NCBI RefSeq assembly: GCF_003991975.1
Contig: NZ_CP029822.1
Coordinates: 1,054,001-1,118,000, forward strand
Reading direction: 5' to 3'
Length of the DNA stretch: 64,000 nt
DNA from: Entomomonas moraniae
Lineage (GTDB): Bacteria > Pseudomonadota > Gammaproteobacteria > Pseudomonadales > Pseudomonadaceae
The notes below the pieces were generated by a model. It made no database searches, had not been told where the DNA came from, and saw nothing but the letters and a program-made list of their open reading frames with translations. Numbering within the stretch: the first letter of the stretch is position 1; each line of letters starts with the position of its first letter. Position numbers and translations under genes: made by a program. Below are positions 8,698-15,665 of this stretch, in pieces.

Positions 8698-9480
8698 TTA
8701 CTTCTCTGCATTTGGATCTAATAATCCCGTCAAATAACCTGTTAACTTCCTAACATCAATAGCTAACGATGCCCCATCTTCATGTATAAAAGAGTTAATC
8801 GAAAGCTTACGCCCAACCTCAATATTAAATACAGGCTTACGTAATGGGACATGATACCACTTTTTATTTTTTGTTAAAAAGACCTCACTGCAAAAAATAG
8901 ATACAATTCGTATATCAGCCCTAGAGCGTATTGCTATGTTTGCGGCACCTCGTTGTAATTTAAAGGGTTCTCCCTCTACAGTCCTTGTTCCTTCGGGGAA
9001 AACTAAAATCATATCCCCTTTTACTAAACAATGATGGCAATCTTTTAATAATTGTTCAGGATCATTATTAGGAATATATCCAGCGGCCTTTATAACACCT
9101 TTCATAAAAAAATTATTTAATAATGTATTTTTCACAATACAGGTACACTTTGGCATAACAGAAGTGATTAAAACATAGTCCAATAAATTAGGATGATTAG
9201 CAACGACAAGGCATCCATCATCCTCACTCAACTTCTCTACATTAGAAATCTGATAATCAAGTACACCTGTTATTTTTGTTAAAAGCAAAAATAGCTTAAA
9301 ACTATAACGTATAGATTTTTGCGTTAACTCATGGCGCTTTTTATCATCCCGAATAACGCAGTTTAATAAATTAAAAAAGAAGGTTGATAACAATAAAGCA
9401 CCTAGACCAAAAACACAAAACGAAAAACCTGTCATTAACAGGCGCCAGAATCGATTCAGGAATAAAAAACTATACTTCAT
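8698..9480 (-). CDS. 1-acylglycerol-3-phosphate acyltransferase-like protein (PlsC family)
   Basis: A 260-residue membrane-anchored acyltransferase. The motifs are VANHPNLLDYV (NHX4D, catalytic His and Asp), VFPEGTRT (substrate-binding EGTR) and hydrophobic N-terminal helices between residues 9 and 40. In aryl polyene clusters this enzyme (apeD by order) is thought to acylate the lipid anchor to which the polyene is joined. The gene overlaps the end of the upstream chain-length factor gene by 11 bases, which suggests translational coupling. The family is certain; the acceptor is inferred. Confidence 0.82.
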   Translation of the reverse strand: MKYSFLFLNRFWRLLMTGFSFCVFGLGALLLSTFFFNLLNCVIRDDKKRHELTQKSIRYSFKLFLLLTKITGVLDYQISNVEKLSEDDGCLVVANHPNLLDYVLITSVMPKCTCIVKNTLLNNFFMKGVIKAAGYIPNNDPEQLLKDCHHCLVKGDMILVFPEGTRTVEGEPFKLQRGAANIAIRSRADIRIVSIFCSEVFLTKNKKWYHVPLRKPVFNIEVGRKLSINSFIHEDGASLAIDVRKLTGYLTGLLDPNAEK

Positions 9481-10210
9481 TATTTAACGACCACTGCCAT
9501 TGAGTCCTACAACCAACCACATTAAAGCTTTTCTTTTTTAATAGATAATGCTTCAAAAATATCAATGATTGAGGTAAGGACTCTACAACGGAACTATCAG
9601 GTTTTATTTGCTGCTGACAAATACAACTATTACCTTTCACTATTACCATCCCTAAAGCATAGACAAGCCCATCTTGATAAAAAAGCAGTCTACTTCGATA
9701 AGCCGCGGGAACGTTTCCATCAAAATCAATGAGTAAAACTTTATTCTTACCTGAGTGAAGCATAGCTTGAACCTCTAATAATCCTTGCTGAAAACTATCA
9801 GCCCCAGCAGATAAGGAAGAGACTGGAATATTTTTTTTTGCTTCAATCGTAAAAAGTCCTGCGGATGTATTATGGACTGACATCGTAAAGCTTGTTGGAG
9901 AGGGATCCTTTTGACTCACCAAATCTTTGATAATATGATAAGTGCGATCAAGCTCACCATGTCTACTCACAAAGACAGCTGCATCAATATCTGTATGTTT
10001 CTCTAATAATTGCAAAGCAGTTTCTAACGCCATCTTGCTTGATGAACTCATTCGCCTAGCAACCATCATAGGAATCTTTTTAAAAACCACTTTTTGTTGC
10101 ATATTCCAGTTATAATTTTGGCTAGAGGACCATTGTTGCCAGAGGTCAGAACTACACAATCCCGGCGCCACCCCATACCAATCAAGAATATCAAATGAGT
10201 AACTCAACAC
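9470..10210 (-). CDS. apeC: beta-ketoacyl synthase-like chain length factor, first gene of the visible aryl polyene operon
   Basis: A 246-residue protein matching the short chain-length-factor form of the ketosynthase N-terminal domain. It begins DILDWYGVAPGL, the WxxxAPGL start of this family, and has the SVHNTSAGLFTI strand-turn where true ketosynthases carry the catalytic Cys; here the position reads NTSAG, so it is expected to be inactive. It would pair with a full ketosynthase to set polyene length. The GTG start at 10210-10208 follows a GAGGTGAGG purine stretch. It is the first gene of the minus-strand run, so the operon promoter should lie in 10211-10480. The adenine-rich leader makes an exact promoter hard to fix. 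Confidence 0.78.
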   Translation of the reverse strand: MLSYSFDILDWYGVAPGLCSSDLWQQWSSSQNYNWNMQQKVVFKKIPMMVARRMSSSSKMALETALQLLEKHTDIDAAVFVSRHGELDRTYHIIKDLVSQKDPSPTSFTMSVHNTSAGLFTIEAKKNIPVSSLSAGADSFQQGLLEVQAMLHSGKNKVLLIDFDGNVPAAYRSRLLFYQDGLVYALGMVIVKGNSCICQQQIKPDSSVVESLPQSLIFLKHYLLKKKSFNVVGCRTQWQWSLNNEV

Positions 10211-10494
10211 ACCCTCACCTCAAAAGAGATTTATATATTTATTATCTATAGCTTGTAATTATAGCTTATTTTTGAGAAATATTTTTTAATAATATAAGTC
10301 CTGCTTTTATTATGAATTTGCCTTAGATCAAAATGACTATAAAACAGACAATTGTATACGTTTTTTTGTCTACCTTATAAGGAGTAGTCACATTCCTTAA
10401 TTCATCTAAAAAAAAATACCAACAAAAACCCTTCTTTAACTGCTGTATTTTTAATTCTTGTTATAACAAAAAAAATTGGGAGTATAAAATTGGC
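10211..10494. other. intergenic region upstream of the aryl polyene operon
   Basis: AT-rich spacer between the aryl polyene operon and the integrase remnant. On the minus strand a TATAAT-like hexamer lies at about 10258-10263, some 50 bases before apeC, and is a plausible -10 element, but I see no convincing -35 partner. No open reading frame or RNA gene stands out. Confidence 0.4.
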
Positions 10495-10523
10495 TATCAA
10501 AGTATTAGCTACATACTTTGATA
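10495..10523. repeat. perfect 11-bp inverted repeat (hairpin) at the end of the integrase remnant
   Basis: TATCAAAGTAT at 10495-10505 is the exact reverse complement of ATACTTTGATA at 10513-10523, with a 7-base loop. There is no T-tract directly after either arm, so it is not a standard terminator. It overlaps the last recognisable codons of the broken integrase. Confidence 0.6.
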
Positions 10524-10910
10524 TTCTCTGTACGTAATGGAAGCTTATATTGTAAAAATAAGCTTAGATTTAAAGAGGTAGTCTGTATGACTTAAATTAT
10601 CCTTTTTATCCAAGCAGCAATTGACTCTCTTGTTCTTTTAGTTAATTCTAATTGCACAGGGCTATCTGTCTTTTGATGTAATACATGAGCCCTACTTAAA
10701 ATAGTTGGCCCGTAGGTCACATCGGATACTTTTAACTTCAATAGATCACAACCCCGTAGTTTGCCATCCAGTGCCAAATTGAAAAGTGCTAGGTCACGGG
10801 CTTTATCTTCTAGCTCTAAACCTAATTCGTATTCCCCAGATATAGGGTATCTGTAAAGTTTTTTTCTGACCAATAATAGGGTTTTTATTCCAAGGTGTTG
10901 TCGCCATCAT
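10509..10910 (-). pseudogene. tyrosine integrase remnant with two frameshifts and missing C-terminal half
   Basis: The original start is probably ATG at 10910-10908, with CAGGAG just upstream; it reads MMATTPWNKNPIIGQKK and then IPYIWGIRIR, matching the N-terminus of small phage-type tyrosine integrases. Near 10818 the frame shifts to LELEDKARDLALFNLAL and GKLRGCDLLKLKVSDV, the core that carries the first catalytic Arg. Near 10601 a second shift is needed to continue into SHTDYLFKSK and, after a stop, ITYREYQSM, which resembles the DYLFPSR...STRQYAR region of the family. The remaining catalytic His-Arg-His-Tyr segment is gone. So this is a decayed integrase, about half length, between the aryl polyene operon and the type VI island. 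Family recognition is from memory of the conserved core. Confidence 0.82.
10541..10565. repeat. perfect 8-bp inverted repeat
   Basis: AAGCTTAT at 10541-10548 pairs exactly with ATAAGCTT at 10558-10565 across a 9-base loop. It is the second of two stacked hairpins lying where the C-terminal half of the integrase should be. Confidence 0.5.
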
Positions 10911-10979
10911 TATTCTCCTGCAATAAAGGAGATTTTATTATAGTTAGCGATATAACCTTATCTAGGCAATTATTTTTTT

Positions 10980-11249
10980 CTAACCCTCAATCTGATATTC
11001 TCGTTGCGAAGCAATCAAGGTGGCTCCACATTTGGTTTTCATTCCTTCAACCGCGGGATTAAGACCCTCAATGGTCACATTCATCACCCCTTCTTCAATG
11101 GGGTAAGAACCTAAACATTTAGGACAGGTTACTTTATGGCTCTTGCAAGCAATACCTATCCCTTTGATCGGATGATTATCTAACCCTTCCGTCACCGTAC
11201 CCCCATGACTTGTTTTATCCCCTTTACGAATCACACTTTTTAACACCAT
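10980..11249 (-). CDS. PAAR domain protein (type VI secretion spike tip)
   Basis: An 89-residue single-domain protein. RKGDKTSHGGTVTEG near the N-terminus is the PAAR signature, and the Cys/His residues (CKSHKVTCPKC and the C-terminal KTKCGA) fit the metal-binding tip. It has a good start: AAAGGAG about 7 bases before ATG. It carries no effector extension, so it would only sharpen the VgrG spike and perhaps help dock a separate cargo. It is divergent from vgrG, with about 210 bases between the two starts that must hold both promoters. Confidence 0.88.
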   Translation of the reverse strand: MVLKSVIRKGDKTSHGGTVTEGLDNHPIKGIGIACKSHKVTCPKCLGSYPIEEGVMNVTIEGLNPAVEGMKTKCGATLIASQREYQIEG

Positions 11250-11457
11250 GGTTTAACTCCTTTTAATTGATTTGGGCTATTTTTAAATTCTTTCACCTAT
11301 CTCACCCAACTAATGATGAGCATCTTATCTTGATTAATATTTAGTTTGTTTTTTGTACATCTTTAGTATAGTATTTATTTTATCTTGTTTGAAACTATAA
11401 AAAAATATTTTTTAAGCTATTGTAGCTACGAAGTTATAGCTGAACCAAAAGGATTTA

Positions 11458-13983
11458 TTGGCGATCACTATGTTTGAAATTACAAACAATACCTCTTTCT
11501 TCTTAGAAGTAGAAGATGCTTCATCAGCTCGATTACAAGTGCTATCTTTTGATGGCATTGAGTCGCTAAATACCGAATACGCGATCGAAGTTACTTTGGT
11601 GAGTGATCATCTGCGTTTTGATGTTTCTTCGCTGCTGAGTAAAAAAGCGTTTTTAGCCTTTAATGGCAGTAAAACGTCAGGTATTCACGGCATTGTGTAT
11701 GCGGTTCGTCGTGGTACCATCAGTGAGCACTATGCCGAGTATAAGATTTTATTGATGCCGCGCTTTACCCATTTACGTAAACGCACTAATCATCGCACCT
11801 TTATTAATAAGACCGTACCACAAATCATTAAAACCTTGTTAGAAGAGCAAGGGCTTTTAGAAAATGCACAGTTTGTTTTTAAGTTTAAAGAAGCTGCCGT
11901 TTACACACCACGTGAATTCTGTTGCCAATACGGTGAAAGTGATGCGGACTTTATTCATCGCCTGTGTGAGGAGTGTGGTATCGCCATCCATTATGAGTTT
12001 AGTCAAACAGAACACTTAATGGTGTTCAGTGATGCCATACCTTTTTTCCCGAAGCTTACACCGGCTTATTTATACCGACCCGATGCAGGCATGACAACCG
12101 ATCAAATGGTCTTTAAACGTTTTGATGTGGAGTTACTGACTAACGCCAGTGTAGCCGCTGAACGAAACTATAATTTTAAAAATAAAAAACACCCCGAGTC
12201 AGCGGCTGTAAGAGCAACGTTAACCAAAGCTAACCAAGCCAATGAACCGCAGCTGGAACACTACCAATACCCAAGTTTAGGCAACACCCAAACCCAAACT
12301 AACTATCAAACAAAGCTAACCATTGAACGCTTAAATGCTAATCGTATACTGGCTGAAGCCAGCAGTAACATCAACACCTTGCACAGTGGTTATTATGTCA
12401 GTATTGAAGACTATCCGCTGGTGGATGGGCTCAATGCGAATGAGCCTTGGCTAATACAACAAATCCATCACCAAGGTAGACAACCTCAAGTACTAGAAGC
12501 TTTTGCCAGTACCCATTCGGCTGAAAGCTATTTAACCCCTAGCTTATTACAAAAACACTTTAAACACCCCATCCAAGAAGAACTGCAATTTACCAGCAAC
12601 AGCTTCCAGCAAGGTTACCGCAACTGTTTGGTGGCCACCCCGCAACAAATTATTTATCGTCCCCAATACCTACACCTCAAACCTCGGGTATTAGGCACCC
12701 AGACCGCTTTGGTAACAGGCCCACAGAATGAAGAGATTTATTGCGATGAATACGGGCGGGTAAAAATTCAGTTTCATTGGGATCGTTTGGGGCAATATAA
12801 CGAACATTCCAGCCATTGGATACGGGTTGCTAACAACTGGGCCCACCATAAATACGGTGCTATTGAAATCCCTCGAATTGGTATGGAGGTAGTGGTTGAC
12901 TTTATTGAGGGTGATATTGATAACCCCATTATCCGCGGTGCCGTACACAACGGTATTAGCCAAGTGCCCTATGATCTACCCCGTATCAAAACCCAAAGCA
13001 CGTTAAAAAGTAAAGAATACAAAGGCGAAGGCTATAACGAAGTTTTACTAGACGACACCACCGGTCAAGTTAAAACCCAAATTCACAGTACCCCGGGAAC
13101 TAGCCAATTAAACTTAGGAGTATTAACCCATCCTCGAAATCTACCCAACACCAAAAAAAATGGTGAAGCCCGTGGCTTAGGGTTTGAGTTACGTACCGAT
13201 GAATGGGGGGCTGTGCGAGCGGGTAAAGGGCTTTATGTTTCCACCGATGAGCGCAATAAAGCCAGCAGTCAACAGTTGGATATGCAAGAGGCCATTGACC
13301 AACTCAAACGAGCCTTGCAATTAGCCGAAGAATTAGCCAAATCCTCACAACAAGCCAATGCCCTAAAAACCGATACCGCTAACCAAAAATACCAACTTGA
13401 TACGGTCTACACCCAACTAACCAAACCCGGGATGCTCACCAGTGCGGCTGAAGGGTTTGCTTTCACCACCCCCAAAGCAGCGCAAATCAGCGCCCAAGGT
13501 AATATCACCTTAACCGCCGGCGAAAATACTGACCTAAGCACAGCGCAAAACTTTCGTGTTGCTGCTGCGCAAGGTATTTCACTTTACAGCGTTAATCAAG
13601 ATATGCAACTGATTGCCAACAAAGGCCAAGTCAAAGTGCAAGCACAAGCCAACCAAATGGAACTGGTGGCGGATAAAACCTTAAAAATTGTCTCCACTGA
13701 AGACCAAGTGATCGTTTCGGCCGATAAAGAACTGCTATTAACCTCGGGTGGCGCCTACATCAAAATCAAAGATGGCAACATCTACCTCCACGCCCCCGGT
13801 GTCATTGAAAACAAAGCCCTAGCTTATCCCCATGCTGAGCCGGCTAACATTGGTATGGACATGCCTGAATTTGTCAGTGCCTCCTCACCCAGCAGCCAAT
13901 TCTTTAGACCTAGACGACCCATCTGCATTGAATGCTTAAAAACAGCTGCCGAGTACAGTGCGATGACGTTGGAGGTCTCGTAA
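11458..13983 (+). CDS. vgrG: type VI secretion system spike protein VgrG
   Basis: An 841-residue VgrG. The N-terminal half (about 1-370) is the gp27-like part (phage late control D), beginning MFEITNNTSFFLEVE. The central gp5 OB-fold contains the conserved CDEYGRVKIQFHWDR, SSHWIRVANNWA and IPRIGMEVVVDFIEGD stretches (about residues 420-490). A DUF2345-type beta-helix follows (about 640-790), with repeated short strands such as NITLTAGENTDLS. A tail of about 50 residues may hold cargo specificity. The start is taken at TTG 11458, 5 bases after AAGGA; an ATG at 11470 is an alternative. Its richer G+C contrasts with the effector downstream. No other core secretion genes are in the window, so this is an accessory vgrG island. 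Confidence 0.95.
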   Translation: MAITMFEITNNTSFFLEVEDASSARLQVLSFDGIESLNTEYAIEVTLVSDHLRFDVSSLLSKKAFLAFNGSKTSGIHGIVYAVRRGTISEHYAEYKILLMPRFTHLRKRTNHRTFINKTVPQIIKTLLEEQGLLENAQFVFKFKEAAVYTPREFCCQYGESDADFIHRLCEECGIAIHYEFSQTEHLMVFSDAIPFFPKLTPAYLYRPDAGMTTDQMVFKRFDVELLTNASVAAERNYNFKNKKHPESAAVRATLTKANQANEPQLEHYQYPSLGNTQTQTNYQTKLTIERLNANRILAEASSNINTLHSGYYVSIEDYPLVDGLNANEPWLIQQIHHQGRQPQVLEAFASTHSAESYLTPSLLQKHFKHPIQEELQFTSNSFQQGYRNCLVATPQQIIYRPQYLHLKPRVLGTQTALVTGPQNEEIYCDEYGRVKIQFHWDRLGQYNEHSSHWIRVANNWAHHKYGAIEIPRIGMEVVVDFIEGDIDNPIIRGAVHNGISQVPYDLPRIKTQSTLKSKEYKGEGYNEVLLDDTTGQVKTQIHSTPGTSQLNLGVLTHPRNLPNTKKNGEARGLGFELRTDEWGAVRAGKGLYVSTDERNKASSQQLDMQEAIDQLKRALQLAEELAKSSQQANALKTDTANQKYQLDTVYTQLTKPGMLTSAAEGFAFTTPKAAQISAQGNITLTAGENTDLSTAQNFRVAAAQGISLYSVNQDMQLIANKGQVKVQAQANQMELVADKTLKIVSTEDQVIVSADKELLLTSGGAYIKIKDGNIYLHAPGVIENKALAYPHAEPANIGMDMPEFVSASSPSSQFFRPRRPICIECLKTAAEYSAMTLEVS

Positions 13984-14507
13984 TGAACAACCCAGCTAAT
14001 CTCCCCGTCAACCCTATTAAAAACAGCCAGCTTTACAGCTACGCCATTGTTGATTGTGCACAGCTTGAAGATGACTTTTATGCCATATTTATCCAACAAT
14101 ACGCACAATATGCAACCAATACAACCCAATCAACTCAAATAGAATCCCTGTTCAAAGGCACATTGGATGAACCTTCCGCCAAAGCAGGACCTGTACTCAT
14201 AAAGCTCGACATCACCCAAGACAGTCCACTGCGCCAAAAACTACTCCGTCTAGAACAACAATCTCCGGCGGTACTGTGGCTATGGACCAAACTCGACTTT
14301 TACCATCTGGCTGAACGAACGTTAAAACCACTGCTGTATGGCCAACTCGAAGACCAGAGTGAAGTATTGATTCGTTACTACGACCCACGCTGTACTGAAA
14401 ACCTGTGCAAACTCTTTAAAGAAGACCCCACAACTGCAAAGCTTATTAACCAAATCAGTGCGTGGGCTTACCAAGAAGATGGAGAATATCGCTATTTAAT
14501 CACCTGA
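13983..14507 (+). CDS. DUF4123 protein, likely type VI effector adaptor/chaperone (Tap/TEC type)
   Basis: The start is the ATG at 13983-13985, which shares its A with the vgrG TAA stop and follows a GGAGG site, so translation is coupled to vgrG. A longer reading inside vgrG is not needed. The 174-residue product has the DUF4123 pattern: LYSYAIVDCAQ at the N-terminus and, in the second half, EVLIRYYDPRCTENL, the R-Y-D-P core of the family. DUF4123 proteins load specific effectors onto a cognate VgrG. Here the likely client is the effector at 15666-17870, two genes downstream. The assignment is by motif and context. Confidence 0.82.
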   Translation: MNNPANLPVNPIKNSQLYSYAIVDCAQLEDDFYAIFIQQYAQYATNTTQSTQIESLFKGTLDEPSAKAGPVLIKLDITQDSPLRQKLLRLEQQSPAVLWLWTKLDFYHLAERTLKPLLYGQLEDQSEVLIRYYDPRCTENLCKLFKEDPTTAKLINQISAWAYQEDGEYRYLIT

Positions 14508-14652
14508 GCTAAGCAAAACAGCGAAACAGCGAAATAAACAAAACAGCAAAGTAAACAAGACAAAGCAGAAAAGCTGTAAAAATACAACGTGATAGAGACA
14601 AAACGAAACAATAACCCAGCAAACAAAATACAGGAAGTAATTAGAGTAAGCC
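14508..14652 (+). other. A-rich, T-poor spacer inside the type VI operon
   Basis: This 145-base gap is strikingly rich in A on the plus strand and poor in T, with repeated AACAGC/AACAAAACAGC words near its left end. It would be a largely unstructured mRNA segment. No coding sequence or hairpin is evident. It ends in the leader of the next gene. Confidence 0.5.
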
Positions 14653-15522
14653 ATGGCGATGAGTATCAGTAATCAACAAATGCATCAGTTAAAAAATAAC
14701 CTACTGGACGATTATTTAAAAGAGTTAATGACTCTCCTTCAACCCGACTTCGGACAATGGCAACAAAGCATCGGTGAAGATAATTTCTATCACGCCTTAA
14801 AACAAGGGGTAGAGGATGCCAAAACCGAAGGCTTTAGCCAACGCGGTCCAGTTAAACTCTATATCAACTTACAGCTGCTGCTGGGCAGTGGTTTTGCCAT
14901 TGATCCGCAATACGCAGGGTTAACCGAAGAATGGCAACGGCTCAAAACCCAACATGTAAGTCAATTGGAACAGGCGGATACACTTCATCAAGAGCTTACC
15001 CCTTACTTTGACCAAGTGTTGGGTGAACAAAACAACGCGCTGCTTAATCATTTAAAAAGACTACAACAACTGAATCTTAACGAACTGGGTGTTTACAAAG
15101 AAACCTATAAACCCGATTTGCATGCCTTGCTCTATGAACTCTACCCTGAAAAATACCAACAGTTGGGTAAAGAGACCATGACACAAGTGATTATCAAGGG
15201 CACCGAAAAAGCGTATTACCAATACCATTTTGAGCAACCCAGTCATTCGGCATTGCTGGTGACAGCCTGTTTTAGTTTGGGCCATCAGTTTGATCAAGAT
15301 CCTTTTTTGCCGTGGTTTAGCCAGACGCAGGAACACAACCCAATAAACCCAATGCACATGACAACAACAGACATGAATACGAATACAAAGGCATATACAC
15401 AAATAAAAGCAGCAATGAATGAAGAGTTTGAAGCAGATAATAGTCAACAACAGGCGAAATGGCTTGAAGCCAGTTTGAAGAGTTATGCTGATAGGGCGAT
15501 GATGAATTATCGGCAGAAATAG
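14653..15522 (+). CDS. VgrG-linked protein of unknown function
   Basis: A 289-residue soluble protein with no signal peptide or membrane segment. I do not recognise a named domain. Features seen: an alpha-helical N-terminal half with GPVKLYINLQLLLGSGFAIDP, a repeat of the same theme later (SALLVTACFSLGHQFDQDPFLPWF), and a hydrophilic tail rich in Met, Thr, Asn and Gln. The GxxFxxDPxLPW-like ending is one I associate with proteins found beside vgrG and DUF4123 genes. The two Phe-x-x-Asp-Pro segments suggest an internal duplication. It lies between the adaptor and the effector, so a role in effector loading is likely. ATG at 14653 or 14659 could be the start. Confidence 0.6.
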   Translation: MAMSISNQQMHQLKNNLLDDYLKELMTLLQPDFGQWQQSIGEDNFYHALKQGVEDAKTEGFSQRGPVKLYINLQLLLGSGFAIDPQYAGLTEEWQRLKTQHVSQLEQADTLHQELTPYFDQVLGEQNNALLNHLKRLQQLNLNELGVYKETYKPDLHALLYELYPEKYQQLGKETMTQVIIKGTEKAYYQYHFEQPSHSALLVTACFSLGHQFDQDPFLPWFSQTQEHNPINPMHMTTTDMNTNTKAYTQIKAAMNEEFEADNSQQQAKWLEASLKSYADRAMMNYRQK

Positions 15523-15665
15523 GATAGATAAATTTTTTATTGAATGAAACATAAAAAGGCTAAGTAGCCATCGGATAAATAGCTGATTTAGAGACAATAA
15601 GTGAGCTAAACACAGTTAAACAATTGAATGTTAATGATTAAGCAGATTAAATAAGGAGTTTTATT

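Noticed and set aside
12691-12963. Minus-strand open frame inside vgrG
   Set aside because: It lies wholly inside a well-supported gene and has no start signal or motif; similar shadows inside parC, guaB, lolE and uvrB were dropped for the same reason.
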